Source: Loxodes magnus
Taxonomy: Eukaryota; Ciliophora; Karyorelictea; Loxodida; Loxodidae
Assembly: GCA_946699065.1 (NCBI GenBank)
Contig: CAMPDV010000710.1
Span: forward strand, 62,001-126,000
Direction of reading: 5' to 3'
DNA length: 64,000 bases
A model generated the notes under the pieces. That model was not told the DNA's origin. It saw only the letters and a program-made list of their open reading frames with translations, and did not search any database. The translations under genes and the position numbers were made by a program. Below are positions 49,482 to 60,159 of this stretch, in pieces (the stretch's first letter is position 1; each line of letters begins with the position of its first letter).

Positions 49482-50879
49482 TAACTAAGCCTAGTAGAAA
49501 TTCAAGACAAACTAATGGAGACAAGTTGATAGAATAGGTCAGATGGCTGACTACTAAGGCTTTAGCAAAGCTTTTTAACTTTAACTTTAATTTTATTAAA
49601 AAGAAATAGATACATAGAATTATTTCTTATAACTACATTATTTAGAATTGAATACTACCTTAAATCCTCTAAGTAGTATTAAAAATTAAATGAAGCTAAT
49701 AAGTTTATAATAAATAGATTAATAGTTAAATAAACATTAAGATATAGCAAATTTTATTTTTTAATAATAGCCTTTTATTAATGACATCTACCTTATAAGA
49801 TTAAGAGAATTTGTAATTAATTAATCTAAAATATTTGCTATAAGATTATATTGGTTTTCATAAGTTAAGATTTAAAAGGCTAGTACTATATTATAAATAA
49901 GTATCACATTTCAAGCAGATAGGCTTAAGTCTTAAAAATTATGTTTAAAATTTAATAAATCTGAGATAAATTTGAAGAGAGAAATTGCTAAGTTAAATAA
50001 TTAAATTAAATACAATTAAATTAAAAAATTTATATAATAGTAATCTATAGTGGGATATGGTACGATTAAAGTTAGAAAATATAATAAGAGCCAGAAAACA
50101 AAAGAAAAACAAATTAAGTTGGAATATATATAATATGAAAAATATTTTAGATAAGATATTTAGAATTATATTAAATAAAATAAATGTAGCATAATATCCA
50201 AATATCTTCATTTATAGAAATTAATTATGAATTGTTTAATAATAACTATTTTAGCTTTTCTATTAAACTCTTCAATCAAAATAAATTTATCTAAATCAAT
50301 ATATTTTACATTTTCATTTAACATAAGCCTTTTAATGATAGAGATAGATATTTTTAAACTATGAAAACTCTAAATTTATTGAAAATTTATCTAAAGCTTT
50401 AATTTATTTGCTTTATGTGTTCTTTAAAGTTATAAGAGTTTTATGGTTTAGTTAATAATTTAGAATCGATTTGAATGTATTCTAATAATCTTAAATAACA
50501 ATCTATCATCCATGAAATAAAAAATTTTATTAAAGAAAATTTTAAATATTAAGAGATAAAATAATGATGCTTTATTTCAATTAGGGCTATAATAAATGAG
50601 AATTAGTAGAATTAAAATAAAGAGATCAGAAGAACTCAAGAATTTTAGAGTAAAATAGAAAAAATAAATGAATAAAGTACTATAAATCAAATAGAAAAAC
50701 GTGAGATATTCTAAACACTAACTAACACACTCATAAATTAATTCAAGGCTAAATAATTGAAATTAACTAACCTAAAAGTCAGATCTACCAAGAATAATAT
50801 TATACTGATATAATTGTAAATTTTGAAAAATAATAAACAAAAAAAAATAAAATAAAATTCTTTTTAGAATATTTTTTTA

Positions 50880-52355
50880 AAGTAATGTCTGAACCACCTG
50901 ATATTAAAAGACCATCTTCAGAAAGCTATTCAATTTGTGTGAAATTGCCTTTAGTTAGATTAATTTTGACATTTTAGTATTACATTTTCTTTTCTGTTTA
51001 ATTTCAAGACTTAAGAGTATTCGATTCTTTTAGAATTGCTTTTATGGAGTTAACTTTAGTTTAATTATCATCAAAGGAAATATTTTATATTTAGCCTCTC
51101 TTTCCTGTTTTGGAGCTATTATTAAAGCAGAATTTAAATTCATAAAAAATTAAATAATTTTATCTTAGAAAAGTTCTTTAATTTCACTATTTTTTTATAT
51201 ATCTTACTACGAAACTAGCTACCAAATCCTTTTTAGCAAGTTTTAAGGTTTTTGGATCAAATTAACTATACCTATTTTCTCATTTCCATAAGTTATTCTA
51301 CTTTTCTTCCTATATTCAAATCTTCTTTATACTCAGCTTTTGGTTTATGCAAAATGTTATGTTTTGCTTTATCCTTATTAATAAAATAGACTTAGAATTG
51401 AGTTAGTTCTTTTAATTTACTTTTATCTAATTCTCTTATATTTCTCCTAGCAAACTTATTCTTAATAAAGCTTCTGCTAATAAGATTGTAACTCGCTGCA
51501 TAAATCTTAAGCTTAGTTTAAGGTTCCTAGAATTTTTCTAGTTGAAAAGGAACTTAAATACTCAATATTTCTATTAGAAATAATTTAAGCACTATGGATA
51601 TCTAGTTTATTTATTTCATTTTAACTATCAAAAGGTATTTTTTACATATAAGGAAGCTGTAAGGAAATATCTTAGGTCAGTGTTGCGATCTGTTGAAGAT
51701 ATATCCACAAATAGGACAATATTTATGAAATTTTAGCTTTTAAAGAGATTAAACGAAAATAATTAAAGCACTATTTACAATTTCCTTTATCTTTATCTTA
51801 TTTTTATAAATTAAAAGGATTATATATCTTTTTAAAGGATTAAAGATATTTATTCTAGCATTCTATTAGATTTAAGTCATTCCTACTTTCTAAATCTTAA
51901 AGTTTAAATTATTAAAAAGAATAATCGTAAAGAAATATTAAGATTCTATAATTACTTGATTGTCTTTAACAAATATCTTATGGTTTTATTAATTGCTCTA
52001 CTAATTCTTTTCTTCATATAAATCTTTAAATTTGCGTATTTTCTTTCTTGCAATTTTTATTATTTTAGGAGTATTTTACTTTATCTCTGTAATCTCTTCT
52101 AAATTTTTATTCTCAATTCGTAAAACAGATTCATCTACGATATTTATATTTAAATTTTTGTTTCTCAGTTTCTTTCATAAAAGCTTTAAATTTTTTATTT
52201 TACTATTTATAAAGCTTAAGTTCTTAGGTAGTCATTTTTGATAGAAGTATAAAATTCTTAAGATTTGCTTTATAATTAGGCTAAATTATTATATTGTTCT
52301 TGCTAAATCCTTACATTATTGAATAAAATACCACAAAATTTATCTAATTATCCAT
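50880..52355 (-). pseudogene. Family S gene, 3'-truncated minus-strand copy
   Basis: The ATG at 52,355 starts MDNQINFVV, matching the start at 24,156. The coiled-coil part shows a frameshift (MTTQELKLYK against MTILELKLHN). The copy ends at SEDGLLISGGSDI (near 50,910) where it meets family R copy B. The sister copy reads SQDDLLISGG, so the ancestral motif was probably SEDDLLISGGSD. Upstream it shares GCACGGAATTTAAATT (near 52,400) with the 24.2 kb copy. Confidence 0.55.
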
Positions 52356-52699
52356 TTTTTGCTTATATATGCTTTAAACTTAAATAGATTCTTGCAAAAG
52401 CACGGAATTTAAATTTATTTATAATTTGGGATTAATTAGTAGAACTGTATATTTTTAGTTAATTGGAAAGAGGAATATTTGGATGCCAAATGTAAATAAA
52501 TCAAAATAGAGTCTCTAAATTATATGAATGAGATAAAGAAATTATATTAAAAACTAAAAGAATTAAGTTATAAATCTTAAATCTTTGCCTAAATAAATAT
52601 CTAATCTAATATTTAAAACATATTAAGCGGAAAAACACCCTTAGAATAAATATCGTAATATATGAATATAATTAAATCTCTTATATTAAAAAATAAAAT

Positions 52700-53900
52700 A
52701 TCTTAAGCTACTAGAGACAAATTAATTATTTATTTTTATTTAATTTAGTTTTTCTTCAAGTTTATCTAATCATTTATCTATAAATTTAATTATAGTATTT
52801 AATAATATGCTTATAGCTGTTTTAATTAGCTTCTAAGCTTTTTTATTTTACATCAAATTTTTTGCTTCTAAGTCAACTGTTTTGTTAGTATCTAGCTCTT
52901 ACTTCTGCTTATTCATTTTTATAGTTACTATAAAAGAATTATTATTTTGTTTTTATAGAAGTGACAAATTAAGATAACTAGGTTTGTCCTTTTATTTAAA
53001 TAATAATAAGATATTTTACTGTAAGCAAATCAGCTGTAAATAAATAGTAAAATGATAAATTCAAAATAAGTTGAAATTATGAAGCTTCTTATGTATGCTT
53101 TATTTATCATGCTTTTAAAATTTCCAAAGAAAGGTACTACTTTATTCCCACTTTTTTTAGTTTATCAGACTTTTTAATTTAATAATTATAAGAGTTAATT
53201 TAGAGCCTTTTTTATAAAGTAAGTTAAGCAATAAGTTCTTACATGAAAATATATTTTTTATTTTAAGTTATTCTTTAGTTTAAATATCTAGATGCTTCGA
53301 CCTTTCAATTATGTGCAAACTGAAATAATTTAGATTAAAGAAGTTTTATTTTCCTTCCTATAAGATTTTCTTATGCATTTCTATTTTATTTTATTTATAA
53401 ACTGAAGCTTTATCTTTTATATTTTCTCCACTAGAGAAAATTTCATATTCTTAGCCAATTTATAAAAGTTTGAATATAGGCAACTAAATATAACTTACGC
53501 ATTAAAATAAATTAAAGAAAAATAAATAAATAAGCATCATCCCTTTAAGTTCAGATGAGTTGAACAATCAAATAATTATATATTTTACTTTATGACAAAA
53601 AGGTATAAATTATCATAACTTAAGCTTATATAAATACACCTATGTTTTTTAACTTCTAATTATAATAACTTTTATAATTGTCTGATATTATAAAATTTAC
53701 TCTAAAGAGTTAATAAGCCAACTAATAGTAAGATATTCATAACTAAGGCCATTGTAATTACAAAGCGGTAAAATTAAGATACAGAGTTAAATGTAGTTTA
53801 TAATGCTAAATAATTATGTTCTTTGATCATTTAAGTTTTCTATTTCTAAATATAAAATAAAGTTTAGAAATAAATATATTTAATTTAAAATACCTAGTTG
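52700..53900. repeat. Partial block U/V
   Basis: 52,910-53,060 matches 24,930-25,060 and 60,130-60,300. From about 53.1 kb the similarity is weak. 53.2-53.9 kb shows no supported gene. Confidence 0.4.
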
Positions 53901-56900
53901 TATAAAAATAGTTAGAGTTTATAATCAAAGATATCTATTTTGGTTAGAGAAGCTATTAAAATAATTTGTATTTAGAACAATAAAATTATTAAGTCGTAAA
54001 ATGTGAATTTTCTTTTTAATTTTATCTTTAACTTTAGTTTCCAAAACCTTTATTGCATAAATAATCTATTTAGCACTAATATAGCATAGAAAAGATATAT
54101 GACTTTGCTTTTATTTAGTTAACTAATAAAGAATTTAATTGCAAAATTGAGAAAGCTTATTTCCTTATCCTTTTCTTAATAATGCATTAATTTTAAAAAA
54201 AATTCTGTATATTTAGTAACACCAATTAAAATTACCATCTTTAATAGTTAATGTAGCTCTAAGTCTGATATTAAGGAATAATATCGCCAAAAATGTAAGC
54301 AAAATGGAAATAAATTATGTAACAGTGTAAGACTTTAAATTCTAAGAGTGTTTTGAGTATAAAAGTATTTTTAATCTTAAACAATTTACTTAAAAGTAAA
54401 GAAAAATAACTTAAACAGTTATACATAATTAATAATCAACAATAACCTATATCACTATCAATAATCTAATGCAAAACTTTTATATTTCATATTTTTTATT
54501 TAAATGTAAATTCTAAAAAATTAAGAGACAAATAAATTATAAAAGGAGACTTTTTATCATTTTAGATTTGTAATATAACAGAATTATCAACTCTAAAGAA
54601 AAAAGGCATAGGGTATTAAACGTTAGCTTTCGCTTCTAGAAATAAAAATTAAATATTCAACTTAATTGTAAGAAAATATAGAGGTTAGATTTTAGAATAG
54701 CATCACCTTTTGATTATAATTATAATAGCTTTTATTAAATAAAAATTTATCTTTAAGTAAGTTTCTTTAAAAGACTTAAATAAGTATAATTATGAAAGTT
54801 CTATAACAGGTTTTAACATTTTATTAATTAATTTCTTTATCTCTTAACCCTTTCTTATTACTTTTTTAATCATTATGAAATTAGACAGAGAAAATGGATT
54901 TATAATATAAGAATTCAAGTTTATTACTGTTTGATACTTTAACTAAAAGTTTATTTCAAAAATTAAAATTTTTAGAACATATGGGAAAACTACAATCTAG
55001 AGAGAATAAAATATGGTTAAGAGTTTTTTTTAATTAATAATCTAAAAAATATTATTTGTAACTAAATGAATAGCTTCATTATACGATTAACAAGTATAAG
55101 TAGGAAAGTGCTAAAATTACTAGACAATAAATCAAAAGCATTGCCTATTCTGATTATTTATTATCTTTTACATCAGAGTTATATTGCTCAGCTTTTTCTT
55201 TTTTTTCATTAAACTGAAGTGATGAATTAGGATTTTTATCACTGAAAGTTAAATATTAGCTTGATTAAGACTTTTATGAACTTTCTTCACTTATTGTACC
55301 CAGACTGGAAAACGATTTTTAATAAATCTTTGATGTTATTTTCTTATTCTCAATATCAAAATATTTTATCATTATTAGATATTTTGATTACTTCGACATC
55401 TTGTAAGCTGCTCAAATTTGTATAGCTTTAACTATTCTTTTTATTTGTAGTTGACTCAATATTCTTTATAATACCACTCATAATTACCGTTTATTAATGC
55501 TTAATATATTTAAGCTTCTTTACATTATCTGGAGTTAATTTCTCTTTTGCTTTTTATCTCTCAGATGAGCTTATTTTTTACATCTGTTATTATTTGCTAA
55601 AATCAGATCTTTCATTTAAATGATATAACTTCTTATCAGTAAGTTAATAACTTTTATCAAGTTATTTACTCTCAGTTTGGCGTTTGAAGTTTTCTTCTTT
55701 ATTTGTAAAGAAACACTATCCTTATTCTTAGTTAAGCTTGAAAAGCTTATTATTAGTTATTCCTTTTTCAACACTCTAGTGATTTAAGTATACGGATTTT
55801 GAATTTGTTTATTTGCTTAAATGATTTTTCCACCTTTTTATTATAAACAGCAACGAACTCTTGAATTTATAGCTATCAATTATATAATTTAATTAATACT
55901 ATTAATGGGATTTGGTCATTATATGTAGTTTAAGTTTAGGGCTAATAGCTACACTTCTATATTTCTCAAACACACAGACCGAGTTAGATATTAAAGCATA
56001 AGATCATTTCCACTTTTACTTTGTTTACGTTAAATCTTTAAATAATTAGAGATTATATTTCTAAGCTTTAATTTTAGTTATAGCTAGCTTTAGAAAGAAG
56101 TACTAAGAGTCTTTTAGATTTAATTTAGTATTTGTTATGTTTTACATTTAATTAGAATTACTAAAGCTATAATAATTAACATTCAAGGAATTAAATTAAG
56201 TCATGTATAGCAAGAAAGCCAAAAGTATCATTTAATAAATTTGATTATTAGCTTGCATTGCTTAAACTACTTAATCGCTAAACTAATGATTTCTTAATTT
56301 CATAAAATTAGGGAGCTCTAGATAAATATTTAAGAAATAAGATTTTAATTTATATTAGATTCAATTATGAAAAAGAAAAGCTTCATTTGATAGAAATGAA
56401 AAAAGATAGAAATAATAGTATACAGTGCTTTACAAAGGATAATAATTAATTAAATAATAATAAGCAAAAGTTAAAGCAAGCTATATAATAAATTCATTGC
56501 TAATAAATAGTTTTAATATTAAAATAAATAGAAAATATAGTCACTACTTTCAGACTTTATTAAGAGTAAATATATACATTATATTTTATTTCATCAAATG
56601 AGCAAATATAATAAATTAAGAATAGAACCTAATAATATATTACATCTCAGAAGCTCTAATAAAACGAAAAAATAAACAATGAAATAATATAAAAATCAAT
56701 AAGAGAAAAAACATGTTCAAAAAATCAAAAAGCTTTTATTTAATAATTATTTTAAATAAAGAAGCATCATAAAAATTTGAGCTAGGATATTTTTAGTATT
56801 AGAACTTTGACTTAAATTGAAATCTACATCACTAAAATCTTATTTTATTAGAATACTCTATTATTTTTAATAAAAAGTGCTTAAATAGATACATATATCT

Positions 56901-57500
56901 AAATATTTTAATTATGATTAAAGATTTTGGTTATATAATTCACATAAATCCTTTAATTATTATAATTAAGATTAAATAACCTTAGTTAATTTATAAATGA
57001 TTATAAACAAGTTATTATTTAGATATCTTTAAAGATAAATAGTTTATTATTTCTAAGACCTTGATATGTTTATCATAAACTTAACTCTGAACAATCATAA
57101 CTAGAAATAACTCATTTATCTAAAACTCTAAATTTAATTATATATTCTATTGCTGCATTAACTCTTTAGAATTGAGCTATTTTGGATGACTTCTTTAATT
57201 GTTTGGTTTGTATTTTACGTCTTATTATTATTAATTTACTCTTAATATATTAAATAAGTTGATTCTAGCTTTACAAATTTAAGTTTTATTTAAGTATTAT
57301 TTATAATTAAGACTTTTAACCTAATATTTGCGCTTTATCTATCTTAAGGTATTTATAAGTCAAGTTTACTTATTTAAATTAAAAGCTAATAAATTGAAAT
57401 TATTTAAAAAGTGCTTAGTTTACTTAGCAGAGAGAAGCAATAAATCTAATATAGAACTTAAGAAAAGTTCCACTGATTTAAGGGGATAGCATTAAGATAT
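53900..57500 (-). repeat. Family R unit, inverted copy 55
   Basis: Starts at the shared landmark near 53,940, carries the frameshifted gene at 55.06-55.89 kb and continues into upstream sequence. 54.0-55.0 and 55.9-57.5 kb hold flank only. Confidence 0.6.
55062..55892 (-). pseudogene. Family R conserved protein, copy 55, one frameshift
   Basis: Minus-strand homologue: KLYNWQLQIQEFVAVYNKK, RIRIVFLYKQRRK, LLTYW, FKWKIWFQQ, WEIKSKR and NGNYEWYYKEYW, then QWQNIL. The WEIK to NKW spacing is 274 nt instead of 273, placing a one-base indel near 55,335. The frame after it (end: AFDLLSSNFSTFLLIL, then MKLF) otherwise matches. TGA is conserved as Trp in TYW, FKWK, WEIK (55,561-55,563) and NKW. Confidence 0.65.
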
Positions 57501-57599
57501 AGTAAGCTTTTAATAAAATAATGAGCAGATAACTATAAATTAATCATTTGATCAACAGGTAATTAAATTTTAAGTTTTTCTATATTATCATAATTTTAA

Positions 57600-58000
57600 A
57601 TTTTCTTGTTGTTGCTTTCGTTTGAAATATTGGCGGTTTCTTATCAAATGTTCAAGTCTTCTGCAATGTCAGCATTGTTTTTTACTTATATAATAAAAAA
57701 TTTTTTGTGATGATCTTTAAGTTCTATATCCATCGGGTCATTCATCGGTATATTTTAAAGAAATATACTTAAATCAGCTCTGCATTTGGTTGAATTTTAA
57801 TTTTAATTGCTCGATTCTGATCTTTTCTGATTATTTATTTTCAGTTTTTTATTTTTATACATTAGACATCAGATATGGGATTTTTTCTTTAAGCTCTTAT
57901 AAATTTCTTAAAAGTTTAAAATTCTCCTATTGCGCAATTTTGAGTTCTCAAAGTATATTTTGCTAATCGTTATTTAATTTGAATGGATCTTTTAAAAGAA
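57600..58000 (-). pseudogene. Decayed zinc-knuckle element (I)
   Basis: On the minus strand it shares LAKYTLRTQN, CAIGEFQTFKK and IRAQRKN with the element at 15.0-15.7 kb. The knuckle is C-WH-C-RRLE-H-LIRN-R (first Cys 57,674). The Trp is TGA where element C has TGG in the same place, and the last Cys has become Arg (TGC to CGC). Confidence 0.6.
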
Positions 58001-58043
58001 ATTTTTTTCCATTTTTTTATTATAAAAAAAAACTTGGATTATA

Positions 58044-58074
58044 GAGCGCGTAGCACCTCAATGGTGCGCAGTTC
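58044..58074 (-). repeat. Terminal stem-loop copy
   Basis: Same stems and CTA bulge as 13,937-13,967. The outer stem has one A-C mismatch (GAAC:GCTC). Confidence 0.75.
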
Positions 58075-58252
58075 TTTAATGCTAATTTGTCTCAAACTCT
58101 TACATCTCGATCTCTTCAAATATACCTTTTGGAATTAGAAACTCTTCTTCAATCTTATCCATTTCTTCTTCATTTATGTTGTTCTCTCGTATTAAGTATC
58201 TATCTTCTACTTATCTTCTTTTTATTAATTTTTTTTAATAACTTTTAGCCAT
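58044..58252 (-). mobile_element. Stem-loop-ended element fragment (J) with small acidic ORF
   Basis: From the ATG at 58,252 the minus strand reads MAKSYQKKLIKRRQ, ENNINEEEMDKIEEEFL and PKGIFEEIEMQEFETN, a basic start followed by an acidic stretch. It runs into the stem-loop at 58,044-58,074. Another frame gives the family's IKELRTIEVLRALQ. No function recognised. Confidence 0.5.
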
Positions 58253-60159
58253 ATTTTCCTTTGCAGAATTTAGGTCCTCTCCCATGTATCTTTTTCTCTA
58301 TAATAAATTTTTATAAACTCATAGAATTAGCCTTTGGCAGCTCTATAGTCTTTACCTATTCCTCTGACTATAAATATTTAGATAAACTATTTATTTTGCT
58401 TATACTCTGCTTAACAAAATTCCTGCTTTTTTGATTTTATTCAGTTTTATCCAATCTATTAATTTATTTTTTAAGAGTAAAGATGCTAAATTTTATTAAT
58501 TTTAAAATATAAAATTAGAGCTAAATTAAATTTTTGATATGTCTAAATTTTCATAATTAAGTCTAAATATAAATTAAAAGAAGAGGATGAAGTTAAACTT
58601 ATACAATAAACTTAAATTTATTGAAATACTTAAGGAATAAAAATATGAAACAGTACTGAGTTTTTATGATTAACGATTACATCTAGAATTTCTCTCTTTT
58701 AGTTATTAAGATTCTAATAACTTTATAAAGTTGCTAAGATATTTAATTTATAATGAATCTGCAATTCTATAATCACAAGGTATTCTAAGAAAAATGTATG
58801 AGTTAAAAGGAATAAAAGAAGATATAAAATAGACTATTACGTATAAATTTTTTCCGTGGAAAATTTCTAATTATCTCTATTGCTTAAGGGATATCGATTA
58901 AGTTTTAAATTATAATAAGATAAGTTTCTTCATTTCTTCATACAAATAACAAGAGACTTCTTTTTTCTTTCCTATTCCACATATTTAAATTTTCGATTGA
59001 AACTTTAATTTATAAATTGTTCAATTCTATCTTAATCTGATTTCTTTCAGATTTTTACTATTTTTCTTAGTTATAATTTTACATTTAATGTAACTAAATA
59101 TAAGCACTGCTTTAATTTATTTTTTATGAACTGGAAATATTATGAAATAATGATATACAACAAAAAAGTTAAATTTGATGCTAAAAATTTGTATCGTTTT
59201 TCTTTATATTCATTTTAGATTATTTTCAAAACTCGAGAAATTTTAAAGCAAAATAAATGTATTCATTTCTTTTATCTCCTTGATTTTAAAAGATTTTATT
59301 AGTGTTATATTCACTAAAAACATCCAGAAGAATATATTAATAAATAGAAGAGTAATATTTTAGTTTAAGTTTTTGGATGAATCATAGTATAATTTCATTC
59401 GAATTTCCAAGATTGTTTATAAGTGCTCTTAATTTAGAAAAAATCTGAAGCTTATTTGATATAATGTGGCAAAAATATTTTTGTTTAATTTTTTCAATCA
59501 AAAATTGATAAAAACATTAAAATTTTTTCTTATTTGTTTTTAGCTTTTTTTAATTATTAGTTAATACATTTTTATTGAAATTAAAGGCTAAAATTTTATT
59601 TACTCTTGAATTTTCTCGAAATATTTTAATACCTCATTCCTTAACTCGAAATTTCAGTGTTCTAAAATTTATTTTTCCTTTTCCTTCTTTAAATATTTAA
59701 TAAATAATTGAATAAATTACCTAATTTAAAGAGAGCTATTAATTTAATAACTTTCAAAAAGCTTCTGATTTTCTTCTTAAGTTTATTTTTCTTAAAAATT
59801 CTTTTTATAACCCATATTATATTCCTGCAAAATCTCATTTTGTTGAAATACCCTATTTCCTTTATATTTAATTTAATTATCTGGATTTATTAATTATATT
59901 ATTTTTCTTCTGCATGATTCTTTTATTTTTTAACGAATTATAAAAATCAAATAATCTTTCTTCTTTCAATTTTTATTCATATTTTCATCTGTATTAATGT
60001 TAACTATTTAGTCTAGTCTTTTATGCTCCAGATTAAGAACAGTCACTAGAATTTATCTTTACGTAACTTATTCTAACTACTACGCCAAATGTTTTAATAT
60101 TAATCCTCTTAAAATGCTTAATTAGATTATATGCTTATTCGATTTATTCTTTTTAGTTA
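58253..60159 (-). other. Coding-like minus-strand sequence, not delimited
   Basis: The frame of the family U gene stays open here and reads plausibly in places (for example near 59,300-59,640). There is no second copy to test it, and frames change. Left uncalled. Confidence 0.3.

Larger units (their letters stand above)
48673..49727 (+). mobile_element. Recent zinc-knuckle element E, bounded by empty-site comparison
   Basis: Family R copy A runs straight from the equivalent of 48,672 to that of 49,728 (about 5,870-5,890). The 1.05 kb between is therefore an insertion, possibly with a short AAAT target duplication. It carries one intact ORF, a variant stem-loop (49,455-49,478) and, after it, a GFSKAF segment homologous to DFSKEF of element D. 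It thus links the zinc-knuckle and stem-loop families. It is the least decayed element in the window. Confidence 0.75.
43100..50870 (+). repeat. Long copy B of repeat family R
   Basis: It aligns with copy A (540-7,100). It differs by a 1.05 kb insertion (48,673-49,727) and an inverted segment of about 0.4 kb (43.86-44.26 kb). It ends abruptly against a truncated family S copy at about 50,880. Coding-like frames continue after the gene at 46.3 kb, as in copy A, but no further gene can be delimited. Confidence 0.8.

Noticed and set aside
49993..50211. Hydrophobic minus-strand ORF
   Set aside because: Composition only; the matching stretch in copy A (about 6,150-6,370) does not preserve it convincingly.
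50880..50930. Reverse-transcriptase motif C in DLLISGG
   Set aside because: The aromatic residue is not in the expected position, the sister copy has EDG, and no other polymerase motif was found.
52032..52241. Hydrophobic plus-strand ORF
   Set aside because: Antisense to the family S coiled coil read on the minus strand.
59708..59893. Hydrophobic plus-strand ORF
   Set aside because: Antisense to Lys/Gln-rich minus-strand coding-like sequence.
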